A DNA stretch of 5,831 bases. It comes from Gammaproteobacteria bacterium. Lineage in GTDB: Bacteria > Pseudomonadota > Gammaproteobacteria > Chromatiales > Chromatiaceae. A program made the position numbers and the translations under genes. Under the pieces are notes generated by a model, which was not told the origin of the DNA, did not search any database, and was given only the letters and a program-made list of their open reading frames with translations. Below, piece after piece: positions 1 to 5,831 of this stretch. Each line of letters begins with the position of its first letter. Positions within the stretch are counted from its first letter, which is position 1. The DNA lies in the NCBI GenBank assembly GCA_015767355.1, contig JADWMH010000132.1:1-5831 (forward strand), in the 5' to 3' direction.

Positions 1-1318
1 CAATAAAGATGTGCTCTTTATCCAGAACAGCGACGCCGAGAACATGCTGCAACTCTGCCTTTTCCAGCGTGCCATCACGGTCGCCAAAATCGAACAGACC
101 CGTGCCGGCCAGGGTTTCCACCTGCTGTTTGCCTGTATCAATTCGCCGCAGCGCTGAATCTTCGGCATCTGCGACATAAAGCAGATCCCCGGTGAACGAC
201 AGGCCGCTGGGCTGACTGAAGCTCGAGCGCTTCAGCGAGCCGTCGCTGATGCCCTCCCGGCCGCTGCCTGCATAGGGTCCGATGGTTTTTTTCTTCAGGT
301 CAAGACGCCATATCTGGTGAATGCCAGCCATGGCGATATAGAGTTGCGACTCCTTAAGGGCAAGCCCCCATGGTGATCGCAAACCGATTTTTTTAGCTGC
401 ATATTTGCGACCGCGGTGAACTTCATTTTTTCCATTCCCGGCCACGGTTGAGACCTTCTCTGCTGCAAGGTCAATAAATCGAATGGAGTGATTGCCTGTA
501 TCGGCAACATACAACCCGCGGCCTGAAAAGGCCAGGCCTTGCGGAGACTTGAAACGAGCTCTTGCATAGGCGCCGTCGCTAAAGCCTGAAGATTTTCCGC
601 CGATGATTTTTTTGATCTTGCCATTGTGGGAGGCGAGAATAATGCGATGATGCAGAGTATCGCTGATGGCGACATATCGGTCGGATACGGCGATTTTTCC
701 TGGCGCAGCCAGCAGTGATGCTTTGAGCTTATCTTTTTCCAGCGAAATTGGCAGGGGCCTTTTATCGATTATCGCGGCATGTTTTTTCAGGAGTTTTTTG
801 ATCGTTTTATCGAAAATTTCATAATTATCCTCTCCAACGACCTTGCCGAGTACGCCTCCTTCAGGATCGATCACATACTGCGTGGGCCAGGCGCGCATTC
901 CGTAGAGTCTGCCCAGCCTGGATTTCACGTCATTAACCACCGCATGGTCGACATCGTAGCGAACGACGATGCGCCGCAAGGTTTCTATATTCTTCTCATT
1001 ATCGAATTTTGGCGTATGCACACCGATAATGGCGATCTGGTCGCCGTATTTGTGCTTCAGGCGTTTCAGATCTTCCAGCACGTGGATGCAGTTGATACAG
1101 CCATATGTCCAGAAATCCAGTATGACTACCTTGCCCTTGAGATCTGCCAGGGTCAGTGGGCGGGAGACATTCAACCAGGGGAGGGCGGGGTCAAACTCGA
1201 TGGCGGGTGGGTTGTCGGTTTCCGTTTCGGCGCCGCTGGCTGTATTGCATCCTGTGAAGGTCAGGAGGATCAGGAAAGCAGCGAAGTAGATGAGGTTGTA
1301 TTTATGTAGATTCAGCAT
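1..1318 (-). CDS. Thioredoxin-like/NHL-repeat lipoprotein, NHLRC2-like (3' end outside window)
   Basis: Reading leftward from the ATG at 1318, 439 codons stay open in one frame to the window edge, so the C-terminus is missing. Residues 1-24 look like a lipoprotein signal: a short polar start, a hydrophobic core, and the lipobox-like FTGC with Cys24. Asn at +2 would permit outer-membrane sorting. Residues about 45-180 form a thioredoxin-like/TlpA-type domain with the redox motif CINC (Cys74, Cys77) in the context FWTYGCINC, and a cis-proline-like WPT (Pro145). From about residue 205, NHL propeller units follow, with repeated SPQGLAF...LYVADTGNHSIR-type blocks starting near 205, 258, 315, 369 and 424. 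This order matches NHLRC2 and bacterial NHL/redoxin proteins. A periplasm-facing thiol-disulfide or scaffold role is inference; the substrate is unknown. This is the only ATG in frame before an upstream stop, and no Shine-Dalgarno sequence is visible. Confidence 0.9.
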   Translation of the reverse strand, partial: MLNLHKYNLIYFAAFLILLTFTGCNTASGAETETDNPPAIEFDPALPWLNVSRPLTLADLKGKVVILDFWTYGCINCIHVLEDLKRLKHKYGDQIAIIGVHTPKFDNEKNIETLRRIVVRYDVDHAVVNDVKSRLGRLYGMRAWPTQYVIDPEGGVLGKVVGEDNYEIFDKTIKKLLKKHAAIIDKRPLPISLEKDKLKASLLAAPGKIAVSDRYVAISDTLHHRIILASHNGKIKKIIGGKSSGFSDGAYARARFKSPQGLAFSGRGLYVADTGNHSIRFIDLAAEKVSTVAGNGKNEVHRGRKYAAKKIGLRSPWGLALKESQLYIAMAGIHQIWRLDLKKKTIGPYAGSGREGISDGSLKRSSFSQPSGLSFTGDLLYVADAEDSALRRIDTGKQQVETLAGTGLFDFGDRDGTLEKAELQHVLGVAVLDKEHIFI

Positions 1319-1398
1319 GAATTGACTATAGCACTTATTAATATTGATTATTCCCTGCAGGAGGTCTATCTTCTACACAGGATAGATGGATACTACTC
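1319..1398. promoter_or_regulatory. Divergent intergenic region with overlapping candidate promoters
   Basis: This 80-bp AT-rich gap must carry the starts of both divergent genes unless promoters lie inside coding sequence. On the plus strand, TTGACT (1322-1327) is followed after 18 bp by GATTAT (1346-1351), a plausible sigma-70 pair for comEC with an imperfect -10. On the minus strand, TGCTATAGT (1333-1325) resembles an extended -10 for the lipoprotein gene, without a good -35. The two candidates share bases 1325-1327. Inferred by eye only. Confidence 0.4.
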
Positions 1399-3666
1399 AT
1401 GAGATGGATTTCAATCGCTTTTCTTTGCGGCATTCTGCTGCTGGATCAATTCTCCGCAATTCCCTCCTGGCCATGGCTTGCCGCAGTGATGATGATGGGC
1501 TTGGTTTGCTCAAGATATCTTCATGCTGCTTGTGTGTGGATTGCCGCCGGCTTCTGCTGGGCTGCCGTGGATGGCGCCGCCTATCTTTCACAAATCCTGC
1601 CTGAAGATCTGGAGCGTCAGGATCTGCTTGTCGAGGGCAGGGTGGTCTCACTGCCTGACAATGCTGCATCATCTACAGGTTTTCTCTTTGCTGTCGAGCA
1701 GAGCTGGCTGCCTGATGGAGAAGAGATCGGTTTCAATGGTATTGTGAAACTGAGTTGGCGCAGCCATGAGGTACAGCTGCTTGGGGGGGAGCGTTGGCGC
1801 TTGAAAGTCAGGCTGCGCCAGCCGCGGGGCTTCAGGAATCCGGGAGGGTTCGATTACGAGCGCTGGCTGTTTCAGCACGATATCGCCGCCAGGGGATATG
1901 TGCGTGACTCCACCGATAATCGCAGGATTGCCGGGAGAGGCCTGACACCGCTGGTGCTGCGTCAGACACTGCGGCAGCAGATTGCGGATCATGCACCCGC
2001 TTCACCTGCAAGAGCGGTATTGAATGCGTTGTTGATCGGTGATCGCAGCGGCCTGAGCGACACGGAGTGGCAGCTGTTTCGCGCTACCGGAACCAGTCAC
2101 CTGATCGCCATCTCCGGGCTGCATATTGGCCTGGTCGCGTACATGGCATGGATGCTGGTCGAATTTCTGTGGCGAAAAGCAGGGCGTTTGCCGCTGTTGC
2201 TGCCATCGCCTATTGCAGGTGCATGGGCCGCGCTGATGGCGGCTGCGCTCTATGCAATGCTGGCCGGGTTCTCTATTCCGACACAGCGCGCCCTGCTGAT
2301 GACTGCGGTATTTTCATTCGCAATCATCTTCCGACGCAACAGCAGTTCGCTGGATGCGGTTGCACTGGCGCTGCTGCTGGTGTTGATGATCGACCCCCGC
2401 TCCGTGCTCTCTGCCGGGTTCTGGCTCTCCTTCATGGCAGTGACTGTGATTTTGCTGCTGATCAGACGCTATCCGCAGTGGGGCAGATGGAAAATGTGGA
2501 TAGCGATTCAAACGGGCCTGTTCGTGGCGTTGATCCCGCTGCTGGCATTCTGGGATTTTCCAGCCTCTCCGATCGGACCGCTGGTCAATCTGATCGCGGT
2601 TCCCTGGTTCTCCTTTGTGATCGTGCCCGCGGTGTTGATCACGGCGATGCTGCTGGCGGTCTCCTTTCCGGGAGCTGAAACATTGCTGATGCTGGTGCTG
2701 AAATGCATTGCTGCAACCATGGATGTGATGCAGATGGCGGCTAAACAGAGCGAACTTGTCACTCTCTCGACTCCTTTATGGTGGATGGCGCTGCTGGCGG
2801 GCGCGGGAGTGTTGCTGCTATTGCTGGGGCGCTGCTGGTACTGGAGAGCAGCAGGTGTGCCGTTGTCACTGCTGCTGTTTTGGCCGCAATCAACCAGCAT
2901 CGACAATCTTGCCGTGGCTCTGCTCGATGTCGGGCAGGGGCAGTCTGTGGTGATCGAGACCAGCAGCCACACGCTTGTCTACGATCTCGGGCCGATCTTC
3001 CCGAGCGGTTTCAACACGGCTGAATCTGTCGTGATTCCATATCTACGCAACCGCGCCCGCCAGCGTATCGACATGCTGGTACTGAGTCACGACGACAATG
3101 ACCACACCGGTGGAGCATCGCAGTTTGTCAAGCGCATGGATGTACGCAGCACCGTGTTCGGGCAGGAGATGACGCAGTTCGGAATTCCCCATAAATCCTG
3201 TCACGATGTCGAGCCGTGGCGCTGGGATGACGTCTCTTTTCGTTTTCTCAAAGCGCCGCTGGAGCCAGTCAACGATAACGATGCATCCTGCATTCTTCTG
3301 CTGGAACACCCAGGCGGGCGCATATTGATTACAGGTGATGTCACCAGGCGCATCGAGCAGTCGCTGCTAAAGCAATATGGCGAACTGCTACGCGCTGATG
3401 TGATCACCACGCCCCATCACGGTAGCCGCACCTCCTCATCTCCCTCCTTCGTCAGGCGGGTGGCAGCAAAAAACAGCATCGTCTCCGCCGGCTGGAAAAG
3501 CCGCTACGGCCTGCCAAAAGCCGATGTCATGCAGCGCTGGCGTCAGCAGGGCGCACAAATTGACAATACAGCAGAAGCAGGTGCTCTGCTCATGGAGTGG
3601 GATAAAGATGGCAGGCAATCCCTGCGCAGGTACCGTGACGATGCGCGTCGTTTTTGGAATCGGTAG
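1399..3666 (+). CDS. comEC: ComEC/Rec2 family DNA-uptake channel protein
   Basis: This 755-residue inner-membrane protein is close to the length of gammaproteobacterial ComEC/Rec2 (E. coli YcaI is about 754). In competent bacteria the family carries single-stranded DNA across the cytoplasmic membrane. The N-terminus has hydrophobic segments (about 5-50), then a soluble DUF4131/OB-like region (about 65-175). The Competence domain (about 205-490) has several membrane helices and the family signature AISGLHIG (237-244). The C-terminal metallo-beta-lactamase-like domain (about 500-745) has DVGQGQS (510-516), SHDDNDHTGG (563-572), ITGD (644-647) and TPHHGS (671-676). The metal-binding residues are therefore present and a nuclease-type role is possible. 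ATG 1399 is the first standard start after the in-frame stop at 1345; its ribosome site is weak (GGA at 1388-1390). The gene stands alone on its strand. Other competence genes are not in view, so actual competence is not shown. Confidence 0.95.
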   Translation: MRWISIAFLCGILLLDQFSAIPSWPWLAAVMMMGLVCSRYLHAACVWIAAGFCWAAVDGAAYLSQILPEDLERQDLLVEGRVVSLPDNAASSTGFLFAVEQSWLPDGEEIGFNGIVKLSWRSHEVQLLGGERWRLKVRLRQPRGFRNPGGFDYERWLFQHDIAARGYVRDSTDNRRIAGRGLTPLVLRQTLRQQIADHAPASPARAVLNALLIGDRSGLSDTEWQLFRATGTSHLIAISGLHIGLVAYMAWMLVEFLWRKAGRLPLLLPSPIAGAWAALMAAALYAMLAGFSIPTQRALLMTAVFSFAIIFRRNSSSLDAVALALLLVLMIDPRSVLSAGFWLSFMAVTVILLLIRRYPQWGRWKMWIAIQTGLFVALIPLLAFWDFPASPIGPLVNLIAVPWFSFVIVPAVLITAMLLAVSFPGAETLLMLVLKCIAATMDVMQMAAKQSELVTLSTPLWWMALLAGAGVLLLLLGRCWYWRAAGVPLSLLLFWPQSTSIDNLAVALLDVGQGQSVVIETSSHTLVYDLGPIFPSGFNTAESVVIPYLRNRARQRIDMLVLSHDDNDHTGGASQFVKRMDVRSTVFGQEMTQFGIPHKSCHDVEPWRWDDVSFRFLKAPLEPVNDNDASCILLLEHPGGRILITGDVTRRIEQSLLKQYGELLRADVITTPHHGSRTSSSPSFVRRVAAKNSIVSAGWKSRYGLPKADVMQRWRQQGAQIDNTAEAGALLMEWDKDGRQSLRRYRDDARRFWNR

Positions 3667-3689
3667 TGTGGGGTTGGTCGAATAATTAT

Positions 3690-3763
3690 CCATAGACGCA
3701 CACTGATAAACACAGATGAAGAGATGTAATAATATCTGTGTGCATCCGTGTTCATCTGTGGTT
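3690..3763 (+). repeat. 74-bp dispersed palindromic element, copy A
   Basis: This matches 5509-5582 without gaps at 63 of 74 positions in the same orientation; the last 32 positions are identical. The element is itself an inverted repeat: arms 3690-3717 and 3734-3761 pair at 22 of 28 positions around a 16-base loop. AATAATT (3681-3687) and AATTATT (3766-3772) extend the symmetry outward. It fills most of the 120-bp gap between the converging ends of comEC and rsmE, so it could act as a bidirectional transcription barrier. No strong U-tract follows on either strand. No coding potential or transposase is associated. Similar CACAGATGAA-type intergenic repeats are familiar from many bacterial genomes; that is recollection, not a search. 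Confidence 0.9.
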
Positions 3764-3786
3764 CAAATTATTTCAATTGCTGCGGA

Positions 3787-4521
3787 TTATCTGAAATCAC
3801 CCCACAAAATCTGTACTGCAGTGATCGCGGCCAGCGGCGCTGTTTCGGTGCGCAATACCCTTGGGCCCAGGCGCACCGGGATAAAATGATGCTGTCTCAG
3901 TTGCTTGATTTCACTGTTGCTCAAACCTCCCTCGGGTCCGCAAACAAGATGCAGCATCGCCTCTTCTTCAGGGGCAGGGAGGGATGCCAGGCTGTTGTCA
4001 GCCTGCGGATCTAGAACAATGCCGTAGCGGGTTTGTTGCTGTGCCCATGCTTCAAGTGAGGTGAGGGGATGCAGCAGCGGCAGACGGCAGCGGCCGCTCT
4101 GTTCACAGGCGGAGATGATCACCTGCTGCCAGTGCTGCAGCTTCTGCTGCAGGCGTTTCTCTGGAAATTTGACGGCCGTATGTTCTGTCTTCAGCGGAGT
4201 GATGGCGGAGACGCCCAGTTCCACCGCTTTCTGCATGGCAAAGTCCATGCGCTGTCCTTTCGACAATGGCAGGCCGAGATGGATATCGAGTGTTGGTTCG
4301 GCTTCGAGAGTAGATTGAGAGAGGATCCTAACGACTGTCTGGCGTTTAGAGATTTCCCGGATGTTTGCAGTGTAGGAGCAGCCGTCGCCATTGAAGAGCT
4401 CGATCCGGTCATCGATGCGGCAACGCAAAACTCTTGCGAGGTGGTGCGTCGCGCCGGCGTCGAGCGTGATCTCCATGTCACACTGAAGAGGAATATCCTG
4501 GTAGATACGGTTGTATTTCAT
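3787..4521 (-). CDS. rsmE: 16S rRNA (uracil-1498-N3)-methyltransferase RsmE
   Basis: RsmE uses S-adenosylmethionine to methylate N3 of U1498 in 16S rRNA of the small subunit. The 244-residue product matches the usual length (E. coli 243). Residues about 1-70 form the PUA-like RNA-binding domain, including HHLARVLRCR (26-35) and LFNGDG (42-47). The rest is the knotted SPOUT catalytic domain: LPLSKGQRMD (84-93), QKAVELGV (97-104), ACEQSGR (138-144), the cofactor-loop motif CGPEGGLS (194-201) and LGPRVLRTETA (218-228). The gene lies about 100 bp downstream of metF on the same strand and could be co-transcribed with it, although a REP doublet separates them. No clear Shine-Dalgarno sequence precedes the ATG at 4521. 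It converges with comEC. Confidence 0.96.
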   Translation of the reverse strand: MKYNRIYQDIPLQCDMEITLDAGATHHLARVLRCRIDDRIELFNGDGCSYTANIREISKRQTVVRILSQSTLEAEPTLDIHLGLPLSKGQRMDFAMQKAVELGVSAITPLKTEHTAVKFPEKRLQQKLQHWQQVIISACEQSGRCRLPLLHPLTSLEAWAQQQTRYGIVLDPQADNSLASLPAPEEEAMLHLVCGPEGGLSNSEIKQLRQHHFIPVRLGPRVLRTETAPLAAITAVQILWGDFR

Positions 4522-4545
4522 CAGAATTGTTCAATAAAAGCATAT

Positions 4546-4611
4546 CGCGGTCAGATGACTGCTCCTACGTCTGGAATTTGCACATACCGTAGGAGTGGTC
4601 ATCTGACCACG
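4546..4611. repeat. REP doublet (REPIN/BIME-like) in the metF-rsmE gap
   Basis: Arms 4549-4569 and 4588-4608 are complementary at 19 of 21 positions around an 18-base spacer. Each arm is a GTAG-type REP unit. The right unit starts GTAGGAG (4589-4595) and continues into GTGGTC-ATCT-GACCAC (4595-4610), a perfect 6-bp stem with a 4-base loop. The left unit reads the same way on the minus strand, GTAG at 4568-4565, then a similar stem with one mismatch. The two GTAG ends face each other. This is the arrangement of REPIN/BIME elements, which in Pseudomonas and enterics are mobilised by RAYT transposases; no RAYT gene is in the window. In a metF-rsmE transcript it would fold into a long hairpin, possibly affecting mRNA stability or termination. 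Confidence 0.8.
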
Positions 4612-4618
4612 AAGGCGA

Positions 4619-5473
4619 TCAGGAGATATTCAGGTTTTTCCACAAACGCATTGTCGGAGCGACCTGGTTCATCGAGTAGAAGTGCAGTCCTGGAGCACCC
4701 TCGTCGAGCAGGCGTTGGCACATGGATGTGACTACCTCTTCACCAAAGGCGCGCAGGCTTTCGAGATCATCGCCATAGGCTTCCAGGCGCTTGCGTATCC
4801 AGCGGGGTATCTCTGCGCCGCAGCCATCGGAAAAACGCGCCAGCTGGGTATAGTTCGTGATCGGCATGATGCCGGGCACGATGGGAATGTCGAGTCCGCT
4901 TTTCTCACAGGCATCGACAAAGAAAAGATAGGAGTCAGCGTTGTAGAAATACTGGGTGATCGCGGCATTTGCTCCAGCATCAACCTTGCGTTTGAAATTT
5001 TCCAGGTCAGTTGCAGGGTTCGTCGCCTGGGGATGATATTCCGGATAGGCGGCGACTTCGATATGGAAGTGATCTCCTGTGGTTTCTCGGATATGCTCCA
5101 CCAACTCATTGGCGTAGCGAAGTTCATCGAGTTCACCCAGCCCGGCGCCGGAGGGGAGGTCGCCGCGCAAGGCGACCAGACGGCTGATGTCCTGCTGTTG
5201 ATAGCGTTGCAGAATAGTGTCGATTTCGGATTTATCAGAGCCGATGCAGGAGATGTGTGGGGCTGTTTCAATTCCCTGCTCACGCAGCCAGTCAATGGTT
5301 TGAAAGGTGCGCTCCTGTGTCGATCCTCCGGCTCCGTAGGTGACAGAGAAGTAGAGCGGTTTGAGTGTTGAAAGCTCAGCGATGGTCGCCGTCAGCTTTT
5401 CAAAGCCCTGTTCAGTGCGTGGTGGAAAGAGCTCGAGACTGAATGTTTTATCAAACTGTTGTTGTGATTTCAT
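4619..5473 (-). CDS. metF: Methylenetetrahydrofolate reductase MetF
   Basis: MetF is a cytosolic FAD enzyme reducing 5,10-methylene- to 5-methyltetrahydrofolate, the methyl donor for homocysteine remethylation. The 284-residue product fits the bacterial single-domain (beta-alpha)8 form. Motifs follow the family in order: LELFPPRT (13-20) with Glu14 matching the catalytic Glu28 of E. coli; SVTYGAGGS (43-51); APHISCIG (71-78); ALRGDLPSG (101-109) with Asp105 matching Asp120; AAYPEYHP (141-148); KRKVDAGANAAITQYF (161-176) with Gln174 matching Gln183; VPGIMPITNY (199-208); and LHFYSMNQ (263-270). The frame can be extended upstream to 5512, but the strong SD at 5479-5484 and the family's N-terminal length favour 5473. 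It lies downstream of ahcY on the same strand, a sensible pairing in the activated-methyl cycle. Confidence 0.96.
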   Translation of the reverse strand: MKSQQQFDKTFSLELFPPRTEQGFEKLTATIAELSTLKPLYFSVTYGAGGSTQERTFQTIDWLREQGIETAPHISCIGSDKSEIDTILQRYQQQDISRLVALRGDLPSGAGLGELDELRYANELVEHIRETTGDHFHIEVAAYPEYHPQATNPATDLENFKRKVDAGANAAITQYFYNADSYLFFVDACEKSGLDIPIVPGIMPITNYTQLARFSDGCGAEIPRWIRKRLEAYGDDLESLRAFGEEVVTSMCQRLLDEGAPGLHFYSMNQVAPTMRLWKNLNIS

Positions 5474-5478
5474 AGCTG

Positions 5479-5484
5479 TCCTCC
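5479..5484 (-). promoter_or_regulatory. Ribosome binding site deciding the metF start
   Basis: On the minus strand GGAGGA lies five bases before the ATG at 5473. It is the strongest Shine-Dalgarno match at any start in this window. It rules against the longer start at 5512, whose first codons would fall inside repeat copy B. Confidence 0.85.
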
Positions 5485-5508
5485 GTTCTTGACACGGCCT
5501 GTTATTTA

Positions 5509-5582
5509 CCATAGATGATCACGCATAAACACAGATTAATAGGTGTTGTTATATCTGTGTGCATCCGTGTTCATCTGTGGTT
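5509..5582 (+). repeat. 74-bp dispersed palindromic element, copy B
   Basis: This is the second copy of the element at 3690-3763, in the same orientation and about 1.82 kb away. Arms 5509-5536 and 5553-5580 pair at 23 of 28 positions, again around a 16-base loop. The right half (5551-5582) is identical to copy A, and all 11 differences lie in the first 42 bases. It occupies the ahcY-metF gap. Any ahcY-metF read-through transcript would contain it as a hairpin upstream of the metF ribosome site, so an effect on metF expression is possible but not shown. Confidence 0.9.
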
Positions 5583-5595
5583 GATTATTTATTGT

Positions 5596-5616
5596 CCCTC
5601 TCCAGGAAGGAGAGGG
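5596..5616 (-). terminator. GC-rich hairpin after ahcY, possible terminator
   Basis: CCCTCTCC (5596-5603) and GGAGAGGG (5609-5616) form a perfect 8-bp stem with a 5-base loop, starting 10 bases after the ahcY stop. On the transcribed strand the hairpin is followed by ACAATAAATAAT rather than a U-run, so it is not a canonical intrinsic terminator. It may instead protect the 3' end of the mRNA, or be a small dispersed palindrome. Confidence 0.4.
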
Positions 5617-5625
5617 AATCGGAGG

Positions 5626-5831
5626 CTAGTAGCGGTAGTGCTCCGGCTTGTAAGGGCCGGCGACATCCACGCCGATATAACCGGCCTGGTAGTCTGTGAG
5701 GGTGGTCAGATTTACGCCAATCTTGTCCAGGTGCAGACGCGCCACCTCTTCGTCCAGGTGCTTGGGTAATGTGTAGACTGACAGACCGTAGTCATCGCCC
5801 TTGGTCCACAACTCGATCTGCGCCAGCACCT
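5626..5831 (-). CDS. ahcY: S-adenosylhomocysteine hydrolase, C-terminal part (5' end outside window)
   Basis: Only the last 68 or so codons are visible, ending at TAG 5628-5626; the frame is open to the window edge. The tail matches the conserved C-terminus of adenosylhomocysteinase: LPKHLDEEVARLHLDKIGV, then LTDYQAGYIGV, ending GPYKPEHYRY, where the terminal Lys and Tyr residues of the family contact NAD of the neighbouring subunit. The enzyme splits S-adenosylhomocysteine into adenosine and homocysteine in the cytosol, relieving product inhibition of methyltransferases. The GTG at 5829 is an internal valine, not a start. The NAD-binding and catalytic parts cannot be judged. The gene lies upstream of metF on the same strand, but 152 bp with a repeat and a hairpin separate them. 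Confidence 0.93.
   Translation of the reverse strand, partial: VLAQIELWTKGDDYGLSVYTLPKHLDEEVARLHLDKIGVNLTTLTDYQAGYIGVDVAGPYKPEHYRY

Noticed and set aside
295..675. Minus-strand frame of 126 codons
   Set aside because: It is out of frame within the NHL-repeat coding sequence, which reads continuously from 1318 to the edge with no need for a frameshift.
779..1309. Open plus-strand frame of 176 codons
   Set aside because: It lies wholly antisense to the lipoprotein gene, whose frame shows clear thioredoxin-like motifs. The antisense product has no recognisable domain.
2067..2678. Plus-strand frame of 203 codons inside comEC
   Set aside because: It is an alternative-frame shadow of the membrane domain. 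The comEC frame carries all family motifs.
3690..3763. Repeat copy A as a CRISPR or attachment site
   Set aside because: There are no regularly spaced spacers, integrase or tRNA. The structure is a dispersed inverted repeat.
4069..4731. Plus-strand frame of 220 codons
   Set aside because: It is antisense to rsmE and crosses the REP doublet and the end of metF. No recognisable protein features.
4682..5371. Plus-strand frame of 229 codons
   Set aside because: It is antisense to metF, whose conserved motifs run through the whole stretch.
5474..5512. Longer metF N-terminus starting at 5512
   Set aside because: It would add 13 residues encoded partly in repeat copy B and has no better ribosome site. 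The start at 5473 has a strong SD.
5489..5517. Perfect -35 TTGACA (5489-5494) on the plus strand with TAGATG 17 bp later
   Set aside because: The -10 is poor and no plus-strand gene follows. Probably a chance match beside the repeat.

Overview
The window looks like ordinary proteobacterial chromosome, most probably gammaproteobacterial. It has a ComEC/Rec2 of 755 residues, an RsmE of 244 residues and a MetF with Escherichia-like motifs, and a GTAG-type REP doublet lies between two genes. A sulfur-oxidising or symbiont-like gammaproteobacterium would fit, but that is a weak inference. No plasmid, phage, CRISPR or transposase gene is visible.

Layout. From 1318 leftward to the window edge runs an incomplete gene for a predicted lipoprotein with a thioredoxin-like domain and NHL propeller repeats, resembling eukaryotic NHLRC2. 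It is divergent from comEC (1399-3666, plus strand), the DNA-uptake channel, across an 80-bp gap. comEC converges on a minus-strand run whose transcription order is ahcY (3' end only, 5831-5626), metF (5473-4619) and rsmE (4521-3787). Every CDS is intact where visible. The two edge genes are cut only by the window.

How the genes relate. ahcY and metF both serve the activated-methyl cycle. AhcY removes S-adenosylhomocysteine, and MetF makes the 5-methyltetrahydrofolate used to remethylate homocysteine. RsmE consumes S-adenosylmethionine to methylate 16S rRNA. The lipoprotein and ComEC are both envelope proteins, but only divergent adjacency links them.

Non-coding structure. The most notable signals are in the intergenic gaps. 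A 74-bp element occurs twice in the same orientation (3690-3763 and 5509-5582) and brackets metF-rsmE. Each copy is an inverted repeat made of roughly 10-bp phased units. The metF-rsmE gap is mostly occupied by a different element, an inverted pair of GTAG-type REP sequences forming an imperfect 21-bp stem. A perfect 8-bp GC-rich hairpin follows ahcY. No gap exceeds about 155 bp. I found no convincing new multi-gene system; the repeats are the main objects for follow-up.
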